Shown one piece after another: positions 28,346 through 37,267 of a stretch of DNA of 64,000 nt. The stretch's first letter is position 1. Every line of letters begins with the position of its first letter. Source of the DNA: CAZRSW01 sp964602845 (GTDB taxonomy: Bacteria; Chloroflexota; Dehalococcoidia; Lucifugimonadales; UBA826); contig CAZRSW010000001.1 in assembly GCA_964602845.1 (NCBI GenBank), forward strand, positions 141,276 through 205,275, given 5' to 3'. Made by a program: the position numbers and the translations under genes. The notes under the pieces are model-generated. The model saw only the letters and a list, made by a program, of their open reading frames with translations. It had not been told where the DNA came from and made no database searches.

Positions 28346-29551
28346 TTATCTTTTGTTTACAAATTCGTCCCATCTGACATTGATATTGGGGTCTTCTACT
28401 GTGGATAAGATATAATCGCCGTATTCCTTACTTGTTGCTCCATTTGGTCGACCCGTCATCACGATTCGTTTTTCGTATTGCCCGCAGATATCTAAGGCTT
28501 TGTGTAATTTGCCGCCAATATCGTTAAAACCAATATGCTCTAGTAGCATAGCCCCTGCTCTTACAAGTGAACTAGGATCGGCGAATTTGGCTCTTCCCTC
28601 CTGTACCATCCTTGGGGCACTACCATGGATGGCCTCAAACATGCCGAATTTCTTACCTATATTTGCGCTACCTGCGGTGCCCACGCCACCTTGAATTTGT
28701 GCCGCTTCATCTGTGAGGATATCACCATATAAATTAGGTAGGGCGAGTACTTGGAAATCTTTTTGCCTTGCAGGGTTTATCAATGCTGCGGTCATGATGT
28801 CAATGTACCATCCATCCCATTCAATCTCTGGGTACTTCTCCGAGATATTTCGGGCGACATCCAAGAATTTACCGTCAGTTGCCTTCACTATGTTCGCCTT
28901 TGTAACTATCGTGACCTTTGTTTTGCCCGTACGTCTCGCGTGATCAAATGCGGCTTCTATAATTCGTTTAGAACCCTGGGTGGTAATAACTCTGAAGTCT
29001 ATGGCCAAATCTTCGGTTACGTGAAGGCCTTGGCTCCCGACGGCGTACATATCTTCTGTGTTTTCCCTGAAAAATGTCCAATCTATGTCCTTGCTTGGAA
29101 TTCGCACGGGTCGAACATTTGCGAATAGGTCTAACTCTTTCCGCATCCTTACATTTGCACTCTCTATGTTTGGCCACCCATCTCCTTGTTCCGGCGTGTG
29201 TGTAGGACCCTTCAAAGTTACGTGACAATCTTTAATGTCGCGGAGAACTTCGTCGGGGATGGATTGCTTTTTTGCCGCTCTGTTTTCAATTGTCAGCCCC
29301 TCAATAACCTTGAATGTGACTTTGCCTGAGCTGATCTTGTCCTTAAGGAGGTATTCTAAAATGCGTTGAGTTTCTTCGCTAATTGTTGGACCTATACCGT
29401 CCCCACCAAGCATGCCTATCCTTATGTTGTTTAAGGAGTCGTAATTTGTCCAATCTCCTTCAGACTTGAGTGCCTCCACTCTTTCAAGCTGTTGACTTAT
29501 GACTTGTCCGAAGTGATCTTTTGCTTTCGCTAATGTAGCCGAGTCTTCCAA
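28346..29551 (-). CDS. icd: Isocitrate dehydrogenase (isocitrate/isopropylmalate family)
   Basis: 401 aa. The family signature NLYGDILTDEAAQIQGGVG binds Mg and NAD(P). The substrate Ser and Arg residues are in IESANVRMRKELDLFANVRP, consistent with isocitrate rather than isopropylmalate. FRENTEDMYAVG supports this. About 45 N-terminal residues precede the first beta strand, IRIGMLGGDGIGP, a longer lead than usual. The TCA context with mdh favours an IDH role; cofactor preference was not judged. Confidence 0.88.
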   Translation of the reverse strand: MEDSATLAKAKDHFGQVISQQLERVEALKSEGDWTNYDSLNNIRIGMLGGDGIGPTISEETQRILEYLLKDKISSGKVTFKVIEGLTIENRAAKKQSIPDEVLRDIKDCHVTLKGPTHTPEQGDGWPNIESANVRMRKELDLFANVRPVRIPSKDIDWTFFRENTEDMYAVGSQGLHVTEDLAIDFRVITTQGSKRIIEAAFDHARRTGKTKVTIVTKANIVKATDGKFLDVARNISEKYPEIEWDGWYIDIMTAALINPARQKDFQVLALPNLYGDILTDEAAQIQGGVGTAGSANIGKKFGMFEAIHGSAPRMVQEGRAKFADPSSLVRAGAMLLEHIGFNDIGGKLHKALDICGQYEKRIVMTGRPNGATSKEYGDYILSTVEDPNINVRWDEFVNKR

Positions 29552-29626
29552 TTTCTGCTCCTTTTACACTGGATTATTGGTGTCCCATAAGTATGATACT
29601 GGCTCCGAATGTTGAATAACTGTCTT

Positions 29627-31453
29627 TCAAACGATTTTAGCTATGACCTCATCTTTCGTTATCGTGTTTCCTGGCTTGACTGGCAGAGATAGGACTGTGC
29701 CGTCACAAGGAGACGGAAGTGCATTTTCCATTTTCATGGCTTCCAACACAGCTATCGGCTCGCCGAGGGCGACTTCTTGTCCTACGTCAACGAGGTATCT
29801 TAACAATATGCCAGGCATGGGCGATCTCAATTCATTCTCTGATATAACTTCAGAAGATCTAGTAATCTTTGAATCGTCGCGGTTCGATTTCATAGTTGTA
29901 AGATCCTGTTTAAAGTTGTTAGCAGGATCGACTTCTACTTGGAAAAATTCTCCATCTACGAATACATTAAAAGACCTGACTTGGTTACTCTTCTCAGGGA
30001 TGTTTCCGTCTGCATCTTGTGGCGTAGGCTTTACTATTTTGATTTCGGGGGCTGATGATTGGTCAGCTGGGGTCACCTCAAGGCCGTACTTATGTTTCAA
30101 GAATTTGAGGCCAGTAGTTGGATATAATGCATAGGTTAATACGTCATCCAAATCTTCTGTTATATGCTTAATTTCTTCACGTGCTTGTTCCAGCTCATTT
30201 GATAATTCATCAGCTGGACGACCGGTAATGAGAGGTTTTTTGATGGACCCAGTTTCGTTCAATACCAGATCAGTTAATGCGCTATCCATTTCCCCTGGGG
30301 GCCGCCCATACATTCCACGGACATAATCTTTGACCGGGTCTGATACCATTTGATATCTTCCAAATAGGACGTTATTTACAGCTTGCGAACCGACCATTTG
30401 ACTCATTGGGGTGACCAGTGGTGGCGAACCTAAGTCCCTCCTAGTGTTAGCGATTTCTTCTAGCACCTCGTCTATTCTGTCTATAGCTCCTCCCTCTCGA
30501 AGCTGGGATGCTAGATTGCTGGACATCCCACCCGGAACTTGATGGCTTAAAACCTTGGTGTCAATCACTGAGAATTTGCTGTTGTCAAGATGATTTCGAT
30601 ATTTCGGCAGTATAGATTCCAGATAATTACCATGTTCTATAAGCTTATCGAGGTCTATCTTTGGATCCCGTTCCGAGTTTCTCAATGTCATCACTAGGGG
30701 TTCAACAGCGGGTTGTGAGGTTCGGAGAGCTAGTGGGGCTAGGCAAGTATCTACTATGTCTATACCAGCTTCGATGGCTTTGATAATAGTCATAGAGGCC
30801 ATTCCACTTGTGTAATGAGTGTGAAGTTGTATGGGAATATTTGTTTCCTGTTTTAACCGTGAGATCAGCTCATATGCGTCGTAAGGTGCCATGATCCCTG
30901 CCATGTCTTTGAGACAGATGCTATCTGCACCCATTGACTCAAATAGCTGTGCTTTACTTAGGTAGTATTCCAAATTGTATATTGGGCCACCCATCTGGCT
31001 ACCTTCTGAGACAGAGTAACAGATGGTCATTTGTAGATGTTTGCCAACGCGCCTAACTGCTCTTGCAGCTTGACTAAGGTTCCATTCGTCATTAAGTGCG
31101 TCAAATACCCTGAAGATATCAATACCATTGATTGCTGCTCTCTCTATAAAAGCGTCAACAATATCGTCGGCATAGGCTCGATATCCCACCAAGGATTGTC
31201 CCCTTAGCAGCATAGATAACGGGGTTTCTAGGGCGTGTGTTTTGAATATTCTAAGTCTTTCCCAGGGATCCTCTGATAGAAATCTGGTAGCAGCGTCGAA
31301 AGTAGCGCCTCCCCATACTTCCATGGAGTGAAACCCTAATTTATCCATAGAAGATATGATAGGCTCCATATCTTCAATTTCAAGTCGGGTTGCTAAGAGA
31401 CTTTGGTGAGCGTCTCTAAATGTTGTATCAGTAAGCGCAAGTGCTTTTGACAT
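29627..31453 (-). CDS. Pyruvate carboxylase subunit B / oxaloacetate decarboxylase alpha-type carboxyltransferase with biotin domain
   Basis: 608 aa from ATG 31453 (MSKALALTDTTFRDAHQSL). The longer frame upstream overlaps the preceding small gene and has no matching residues. The N-terminal TIM-barrel carboxyltransferase has LTDTTFRDAHQS and the metal motif LHTHYTSGMA. The C-terminal biotinyl domain ends with LEAMKMENALPSP, the Lys being biotinylated. It may make or use oxaloacetate, or transfer carboxyl groups with the PccB-like protein upstream. The biotin carboxylase subunit is not in the window. Substrate (pyruvate versus methylmalonyl-CoA transcarboxylation) is unresolved. Confidence 0.9.
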   Translation of the reverse strand: MSKALALTDTTFRDAHQSLLATRLEIEDMEPIISSMDKLGFHSMEVWGGATFDAATRFLSEDPWERLRIFKTHALETPLSMLLRGQSLVGYRAYADDIVDAFIERAAINGIDIFRVFDALNDEWNLSQAARAVRRVGKHLQMTICYSVSEGSQMGGPIYNLEYYLSKAQLFESMGADSICLKDMAGIMAPYDAYELISRLKQETNIPIQLHTHYTSGMASMTIIKAIEAGIDIVDTCLAPLALRTSQPAVEPLVMTLRNSERDPKIDLDKLIEHGNYLESILPKYRNHLDNSKFSVIDTKVLSHQVPGGMSSNLASQLREGGAIDRIDEVLEEIANTRRDLGSPPLVTPMSQMVGSQAVNNVLFGRYQMVSDPVKDYVRGMYGRPPGEMDSALTDLVLNETGSIKKPLITGRPADELSNELEQAREEIKHITEDLDDVLTYALYPTTGLKFLKHKYGLEVTPADQSSAPEIKIVKPTPQDADGNIPEKSNQVRSFNVFVDGEFFQVEVDPANNFKQDLTTMKSNRDDSKITRSSEVISENELRSPMPGILLRYLVDVGQEVALGEPIAVLEAMKMENALPSPCDGTVLSLPVKPGNTITKDEVIAKIV

Positions 31454-31485
31454 GATGTGTTTGTATCCCCTGGTACAGAATCTGT

Positions 31486-31674
31486 TTAATGCCTGCCAGA
31501 CCAGCTCATTGGCTTCTGCAAATGATAGCGAACATGGTTTGAATATGCAGATACTTGCCAAGGTGTGAGAGGCACATCTCGATTATAGCTGTGTTGGTCT
31601 CGTTCGTCATAAATGAAGGCATGAATTGCGACAGATATAGCTGTTATCATCTTGGATTTATCTGTTCCACTCAT
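31486..31674 (-). CDS. Small accessory protein of the carboxylase/decarboxylase operon
   Basis: 62 aa. The ATG overlaps the TGA of the pccB-like gene (ATGA), a sign of translational coupling, and the biotin-domain gene starts 32 bases after its stop. The segment [16 protein letters not shown] followed by [14 protein letters not shown] recalls short OadG/carboxylase-gamma-like tails seen beside such enzymes (I-x-A-A-I-x-A-Y-x-x-E, then P-x-x-P-W). No membrane segment is obvious. Assignment rests on context and a weak motif, so treat the function as putative. Confidence 0.6.
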   Translation of the reverse strand: MSGTDKSKMITAISVAIHAFIYDERDQHSYNRDVPLTPWQVSAYSNHVRYHLQKPMSWSGRH

Positions 31675-33227
31675 AACGGTATACTTCCGTGTTTTTTTGG
31701 TGGTAAGGTTTCCCTTTTGTTTGACAACATTCTTAGAGCACTCACGATTTTTTTTCGAGTATCTGAAGGTTCTATTACGTCATCGATCATCCCTCTATTG
31801 GCAGCAATGTAGGGATTCATTAGGCTGTCCTCGTAACTTTTTATAAGATCTATTTTCAACTGATCTGGATTATCTGACTTTGCCAGTTTAGATCTGTGGA
31901 TGATATTAACAGCTCCTTCTGCCCCCATTACGGCTACCTCACCTGTAGGCCATGCATAATTTATATCGCCTCTGAGGCTTTTGCTACTCATGACAATATA
32001 GGCTCCTCCATAGGCTTTCCTTGTTAACACGCTGATTTTCGGGACTGTGGCTTCAGCGTAGGCAAATATTAGCTTTGCACCGTGTCTTATGATCCCTCCG
32101 TGTTCCTGAGCTGTGCCCGGTAGGAAACCAGGGACATCTATAAAAGTGATGATTGGTATATTAAAAGCGTCACAAAATCTTACAAAACGAGCTGACTTGA
32201 CTGATGCATCTATGTCTAGTACACCTGCCAGGTAATTTGGTTGTTGTGCGACAATGCCCACGGTTTGACCATTTATACGAGAATATCCTACAAGAATATT
32301 TCCAGCAAAATTCTCGTGGACTTGCAAAAAATGGCCATGGTCAACCACTCCTTCAATGATGTCTAGCATGTTGTACGGTTGGTTTGGGCTGTCGGGGATA
32401 ATGCTGTTTAAATTTGGGATGGATCTATCTGGGTCATCACCGGTTTCTAATCTGGTCGGATTTTCCATGTTGTTTTGTGGAAGATAGCCTAGTAGGTCTC
32501 GGACTTTTGCAATACATAATTCCTCGTTTTCTTCAGAGAAATGTGATACTCCACTTTTTGCTGAATGGCTAGTTGAACCTCCTAGGTCTTCTTGAGATAC
32601 TTCCTCTCCAGTCACTGCTCGTATTACATCAGGTCCAGTTATGAACATTTGACTGATGTCTTTGACCATGAATATGAAATCCGTGAGTGCAGGGGAATAA
32701 GTGGCTCCACCCGCTGCGGGCCCGAGTATTACTGAAATTTGCGGGATCACCCCTGAAGCTATCACATTACGCTGAAATATGTCCCCGTACCCAGAAAGAC
32801 TGTCTATACCTTCCTGAATTCGTGCCCCTCCAGAATCTATTAATCCGATGATTGGGGCACCGTTATCTAGTGCTCGATCCATCACCTTGCAAATCTTATT
32901 GGCTACTACTTCGGACAAAGATCCGCCGAGGACTGTGAAGTCTTGGGAGTACACAAACACCAATTTACCATTTACCCGCCCATAGCCAGTAACCACTGCG
33001 TCTCCGAGATATTTTTGATTGTCAAGACCAAAATCTGGAGAACGGTGGAGCACAAATGGGTCGAGTTCCTCAAAAGAGTTCTCATCTAGTAACAAATCCA
33101 AACGTTCCCGTGCTGTTAATTTTCCCCTGCGGTGCTGTGCATTTATTCTATCTGTACCTCCGCCCAGCTCGGCCTTGGACCTCATGTCTAACAGTTGGTT
33201 TCTTCTTGTCTGATTCTCGGAAGTCAT
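31671..33227 (-). CDS. pccB: Acyl-CoA carboxylase carboxyltransferase (propionyl-CoA carboxylase beta type)
   Basis: 518 aa. Biotin-dependent carboxyltransferase that carboxylates acyl-CoA, probably propionyl- or acetyl-CoA. The acyl-CoA site is in [20 protein letters not shown] and the carboxybiotin site in [24 protein letters not shown]. The ending [22 protein letters not shown] is typical of this subunit. It heads an operon with the small 62-aa gene and the biotin-carrying subunit. Confidence 0.95.
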   Translation of the reverse strand: MTSENQTRRNQLLDMRSKAELGGGTDRINAQHRRGKLTARERLDLLLDENSFEELDPFVLHRSPDFGLDNQKYLGDAVVTGYGRVNGKLVFVYSQDFTVLGGSLSEVVANKICKVMDRALDNGAPIIGLIDSGGARIQEGIDSLSGYGDIFQRNVIASGVIPQISVILGPAAGGATYSPALTDFIFMVKDISQMFITGPDVIRAVTGEEVSQEDLGGSTSHSAKSGVSHFSEENEELCIAKVRDLLGYLPQNNMENPTRLETGDDPDRSIPNLNSIIPDSPNQPYNMLDIIEGVVDHGHFLQVHENFAGNILVGYSRINGQTVGIVAQQPNYLAGVLDIDASVKSARFVRFCDAFNIPIITFIDVPGFLPGTAQEHGGIIRHGAKLIFAYAEATVPKISVLTRKAYGGAYIVMSSKSLRGDINYAWPTGEVAVMGAEGAVNIIHRSKLAKSDNPDQLKIDLIKSYEDSLMNPYIAANRGMIDDVIEPSDTRKKIVSALRMLSNKRETLPPKKHGSIPL

Positions 33228-33352
33228 ATATCAGTCGCTTTATTGAATTGGGGGTAAAACATGCTAATCAAATTATCAGATAAAATGGTAGGTGACAAGA
33301 AAATGGTTTCATATCGGTCTTTGGGTTTTCGTTTAGGAACAAAACTAACAAC

Positions 33353-33370
33353 GTTAACAATATTGCTAAC
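33353..33370. repeat. Near-perfect 18-bp palindrome before folP
   Basis: GTTAACAATATTGCTAAC is palindromic apart from one symmetric pair. It ends directly before the AGGA ribosome-binding site of folP in the pccB-folP divergent region. An operator role is possible but unproven. Confidence 0.3.
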
Positions 33371-33376
33371 AGGAAA

Positions 33377-34219
33377 ATGATCAAAAAACATCAATGGGAT
33401 TGGGGTTCAATGACCTATGTAGTAGGGGTAATTAATGCTACCCCTGATTCTTTTTCTGGAGATGGTGTTGCAGGTGATAATGATTTGGCTATTGAACGTG
33501 CACTGAGATTTGTTGAGGAGGGAGCTCATATGATTGATGTTGGAGGTGAATCTTCAAGGCCACCTTCTATGTATCAAAACGTGCAACAAATTTCTGCTGT
33601 TGAGGAGATAAAGCGTGTAGTGCCTGTTATTGAAGGTATCGCTTCACGTTCCGATGTTCCAATCAGTATAGATACGTGTAAGGCTGAGGTAGCTGAGGCT
33701 GCAATAGCTGTTGGTGCATCAGTCATTAATGATGTTTGGGGATTTAAGAAAGATAAGGAGTTGTCCTCAGTGGCAGCCACATCCGGGGTAGATGTGATAT
33801 TGACCCACAACAGTATTTCTAGTGAGTATTCCGATGTTGTAGCGGAAACTATTCAAGAACTATCTGATATGGTGGAATCCGTTGTTTCTCACGGGGTGAG
33901 TATGGATTCTATCATTGTCGATCCTGGATTTGGATTTGGCGGCAAATCGCCGAGCCATAATCTGGAGGTACTTAGGCGCCTGGATGAATATCGGGTTATA
34001 GGTAGGCCCATTATGATTGGGACTTCAAGGAAATCCACCATTGGAAAGATTACGGGCGCATCCGTGACTGAGAGGATAGAGGGGACTTCCGCTACTATTG
34101 CCTTAGCGATTGCGAAAGGTGTCGATTTGGTTAGAGTTCACGATGTTAGGCATATGGGGTTAGTAGCTAGGATGAGTGACGCAATAGTGCGAGGTTGGAG
34201 TGATGACGGATCACATTGA
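33377..34219 (+). CDS. folP: Dihydropteroate synthase
   Basis: 280 aa. It joins dihydropterin pyrophosphate with p-aminobenzoate. The motifs VGVINATPDSFSGDG, IDVGGESSRPPS and IMIGTSRKSTIG are the family signatures. AGGA precedes the ATG by a few bases. The last residues overlap the start of folK. Confidence 0.97.
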   Translation: MIKKHQWDWGSMTYVVGVINATPDSFSGDGVAGDNDLAIERALRFVEEGAHMIDVGGESSRPPSMYQNVQQISAVEEIKRVVPVIEGIASRSDVPISIDTCKAEVAEAAIAVGASVINDVWGFKKDKELSSVAATSGVDVILTHNSISSEYSDVVAETIQELSDMVESVVSHGVSMDSIIVDPGFGFGGKSPSHNLEVLRRLDEYRVIGRPIMIGTSRKSTIGKITGASVTERIEGTSATIALAIAKGVDLVRVHDVRHMGLVARMSDAIVRGWSDDGSH

Positions 34220-34700
34220 TGTCTACATCGGGTTGGGATCTAATATTGGAGATCGGTTGTCATATCTCAAACGCGCAGCACTTGAAATTAAGGCTAATTC
34301 ACGCCATTTCCTGATCTCGAGCATCTATGAATCTGTTCCTGTCGGATACAAATGCCAACCGTTTTACCTAAATGCGGTATGTAAAGTGGAAACCACTAAA
34401 ACACCTGATCAGATGTTATTTTTCTTACAAACTTTGGAAAACAAATTGGGTAGAACAAGATCATTTGCCAATGCCCCAAGGAAGATAGATCTAGATATTC
34501 TGATGTGGGGTGATCAGGTTATCAGAACCCCTAACCTTGAAGTTCCACATCCAAGGATGATATGTAGAGGATTTGTGATGCTTCCTATTGTGGAACTTTC
34601 GCCGTCGGTGATTCATCCAGTTGAAAGACTGACAATGGCCGAACTATTGCGTAAATTGCGGCCCTCTGACATGCCAAGATTGGTTTGTGAGAGCATCTAA
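34203..34700 (+). CDS. folK: 2-amino-4-hydroxy-6-hydroxymethyldihydropteridine pyrophosphokinase
   Basis: 165 aa from ATG 34203, with GGAG just upstream. A GTG one codon earlier is also possible. The motif YIGLGSNIGDRLSYL is at the N-terminus and the HPPK signature PRKIDLDILMWGD is near residue 95. It supplies the substrate of FolP and overlaps its gene by 17 bases, so the two are coupled. Confidence 0.96.
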   Translation: MTDHIDVYIGLGSNIGDRLSYLKRAALEIKANSRHFLISSIYESVPVGYKCQPFYLNAVCKVETTKTPDQMLFFLQTLENKLGRTRSFANAPRKIDLDILMWGDQVIRTPNLEVPHPRMICRGFVMLPIVELSPSVIHPVERLTMAELLRKLRPSDMPRLVCESI

Positions 34701-34879
34701 TCCCGCAATTCGGGCGGAAGAAGATTTGGAATAGAGTCCTTTATTGGGAATTGTTCTTTGCATGACGTGCATGATAGATATCCCTCGATGACTTCCTCTG
34801 ACTGTTCAGTTGTTATTTCAAGTGTAAGGTCCCCTTTGCACATGGGGCAGACCAAAATGTCCATCAAAGATTTTTTCAC
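34697..34879 (-). CDS. Trm112-family zinc-binding protein
   Basis: 60 aa. Two Cys pairs (LVCPMCKGDL and LSCTSCKEQFP) and the ending IPNLLPPE match the small bacterial Trm112/YcaR family. In eukaryotes Trm112 activates methyltransferases. The bacterial role is not established. It converges on folK with a 4-base overlap of the 3' ends. Confidence 0.88.
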   Translation of the reverse strand: MKKSLMDILVCPMCKGDLTLEITTEQSEEVIEGYLSCTSCKEQFPIKDSIPNLLPPELRD

Positions 34880-34900
34880 GGGGTTCTCCTGCGTATCTAA

Positions 34901-35407
34901 CTATCGAATCGACACCTCATAAAGCGTTCTCAATACATCTGAAATTAGAAATACAATAATTCCAAGTAATACGATCAAATTGTACCCTGATATTAACCGT
35001 AATGTGCGAACCAAGGTTGATTTGTTGGGAGTCGGATTAGGTCTGTCTTTGTCCATACTCAATGTGAATCTAGAGCGTCGGCCTCTTGCAAGTAGGAACA
35101 TAATAGCCACTAGGATGATTTTTACGCCCAATATGGAAACATAGAGTACTCCCATATTGTCTTGGCTTAGTCTGTCGAAAGTCATTAAAGCTCCTGTCCC
35201 AATTAGTACGAAGAGGCACGTGTCTACGACAGATTTAAATTCAATTGCAGCGAGTGGATTTAGTTTAGAATCTACTTGGCGAGGGGTATCCTTGTTTAAT
35301 GCAGGTTTCAACACTAGAAGCCAGAAAATCCCACCACCAATCCAAGCAGCCGAAGATACAAAATGGGCCCATCTGACGAGGGTGTGAAATATATCAACAA
35401 TTGTCAT
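34901..35407 (-). CDS. CopD/DUF2269-like four-helix membrane protein
   Basis: 168 aa with four hydrophobic segments (around residues 10-32, 58-75, 84-105 and 138-158). The first holds RWAHFVSSAAWIGGG, a His-containing motif shared with CopD-type copper or haem membrane proteins. The function is not known. Its start overlaps the stop of the TlpA-like gene by 4 bases, so both are probably one operon dealing with envelope redox or metal handling. Confidence 0.72.
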   Translation of the reverse strand: MTIVDIFHTLVRWAHFVSSAAWIGGGIFWLLVLKPALNKDTPRQVDSKLNPLAAIEFKSVVDTCLFVLIGTGALMTFDRLSQDNMGVLYVSILGVKIILVAIMFLLARGRRSRFTLSMDKDRPNPTPNKSTLVRTLRLISGYNLIVLLGIIVFLISDVLRTLYEVSIR

Positions 35408-35943
35408 TTCTCGGTCTCAATATCCGTAATGGAATTTAGAATAGCTTCTATCTCATTCTTACTAATAATACCTTGCCATGATCGTGTAATATGGCCCGTT
35501 TGATCTACGAATATTGTAGTAGGGAACAAATGGACTGAGTAATTTACCGCGATTGATCCGTCAAGGTCTGGTCCTACGGCATAGGCTATATTCATATTGT
35601 TGACAAATTCCTGGCCATCAGAAAGGGAGTCTAATCCAATTAATTGTATTCCTAAAACATCCACATTAGTTTTATTGGCGTGATAAAACTCATTTAGATC
35701 CGGCATTTCTTCTACACAAGGGGGGCAGGACGGGAACCAAAAATTAATGATGATCGGTTTGGATATTGAGTCGTCTAGTACAAAGCGTCCACCGGCAGGA
35801 TAGTCCTTAGTTCTCAATAGATCTACCTCAAATCGATGGGCTATTGGTGCCGAAGTTTTAATTTGACAACCAGTACATAATAAAAGTATCAAGTAGACCA
35901 ATAGAGATCTTCGGAATATTGCCTTTAATACATGTTTGTTCAC
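35404..35943 (-). CDS. TlpA/ResA-like thioredoxin-fold lipoprotein
   Basis: 179 aa. The N-terminus is a lipoprotein signal with lipobox LLLCTGC, so the protein is expected to be anchored outside the membrane. The redox motif FWFPSCPPCVEEMPDL carries both Cys residues, and the cis-Pro is in HLFPTTIFVDQTG. It probably reduces disulfides, for example in apo-cytochrome or copper-site maturation. In contrast to the gene at 9789 it uses ordinary cysteines. Confidence 0.9.
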   Translation of the reverse strand: MNKHVLKAIFRRSLLVYLILLLCTGCQIKTSAPIAHRFEVDLLRTKDYPAGGRFVLDDSISKPIIINFWFPSCPPCVEEMPDLNEFYHANKTNVDVLGIQLIGLDSLSDGQEFVNNMNIAYAVGPDLDGSIAVNYSVHLFPTTIFVDQTGHITRSWQGIISKNEIEAILNSITDIETEK

Positions 35944-35953
35944 TGGGTGACAA

Positions 35954-37198
35954 CTATGGATATGCTGGTGGTGGGCTTTCGGAGATCAGTTCCGATCCTC
36001 GTTCAAGTAATAGGGCTGTTTTTTCTTCAGTTATGTCGCGGCTTTCTAGGTAGGCTTTTAAAATATCGCTCGGGCTGGCGTTTTCTGTAAGGTTGCTACT
36101 GAAGCGGATTCTTCGTTCCTCTATCACATTTTTCCTTATAGTTGATACCAGATGAGCTGCACTCAAGGTCTGTTTAATAGCGTCATCATCGATATGTGCT
36201 AGCTTTCCGGGAGCAACGTCTATTAACACTTGAACGACAGATTCACTTATATCCAGCCTGTTTAAAGTGGCTATGATGGTTGCAGTTGGATTGTTGTCGT
36301 CTTCCTTGATTTGTATCTTTGCGGTAACGAATTTTCTGGCATTGACCTCTATAAATTGGAATTTTTCCTCTCTATTGCCACGGTGATTTTCGGAGTTGAG
36401 TTCCAGTGAGCAAAATCCTTTTGTGTCGTTTTCCTCTCCGAAGTCAATTCTTTGAAGGCTTCCGGGGTATACAACGCGTGGGTTCTCGTTAAGTATTTGA
36501 TGTTTGTGAATATGCCCTAGGGCGACGTAGTCAAAATGGGGCAAGGCTATAGCACTTTTAAGTAATACGTAATCTTTACCAAGCATCATCGACTTCTCTG
36601 AACTAGTTTTCGCTGTATTAAGGGATACATGCCCCGCCAATATTGATGGTATGTTCGGATCTAGGCTTTCTGCTTCTAATCTAATCGCCTCTGTCAGGTG
36701 ATCTTCTATGGCCAAATTGATGAGTTCCGGTTTCTTCTGACGTGGGTCAAAATTTGATAAAAATTGCCCTTTGCGAATCCATGGTAAAGCTACCACTTGT
36801 ACGGGACCGCTTCGGGTATCTATCAAATGGGTTTCTAGCTTATCTCCAATATGTACGTTAGTCACAGATAATGTTGGAAAGATCTCTAGAGCAGTGGCGG
36901 GTCCAGGAATATTGGGGGAATCATGGTTCCCTGATAAGAGAAAGACTTGTATACCGTCTTTTGACAGCCTTGCAATTCGACTGGCGAATTCCCGCTGATG
37001 GGTTTGGTTGGGGTTCCTACTCTTATAGGCGTCTCCACAAAACAATACTATATCCGCTTTATTATCTAAGGAATATGTTATTACTTCATCCAACGTCTTG
37101 AGGAAATCGGTTAGTCGTGACGAGACTTTTGAGCTTGGGTCTGGTATACCGTAGTTTTCGACCCCGATGTGAACGTCGGCTGTATGTACTACTAGCAT
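35954..37198 (-). CDS. sbcD: DNA repair exonuclease SbcD/Mre11-like
   Basis: 414 aa. The metallophosphatase motifs are HTADVHIG at the N-terminus, LFCGDAYKS, LLSGNHDSP, LAGHVS and ALGHIHKHQ. It is the nuclease that works with SbcC/Rad50 on DNA ends and hairpins. No sbcC lies next to it, which is unusual, although the partner may be elsewhere. Confidence 0.93.
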   Translation of the reverse strand: MLVVHTADVHIGVENYGIPDPSSKVSSRLTDFLKTLDEVITYSLDNKADIVLFCGDAYKSRNPNQTHQREFASRIARLSKDGIQVFLLSGNHDSPNIPGPATALEIFPTLSVTNVHIGDKLETHLIDTRSGPVQVVALPWIRKGQFLSNFDPRQKKPELINLAIEDHLTEAIRLEAESLDPNIPSILAGHVSLNTAKTSSEKSMMLGKDYVLLKSAIALPHFDYVALGHIHKHQILNENPRVVYPGSLQRIDFGEENDTKGFCSLELNSENHRGNREEKFQFIEVNARKFVTAKIQIKEDDNNPTATIIATLNRLDISESVVQVLIDVAPGKLAHIDDDAIKQTLSAAHLVSTIRKNVIEERRIRFSSNLTENASPSDILKAYLESRDITEEKTALLLERGSELISESPPPAYP

Positions 37199-37267
37199 CT
37201 TATGCCTTTATGGGTTAATGATATTGATTGGGAAGACTGGTTAAATAGTCCGGTTCGAGGAGATACA

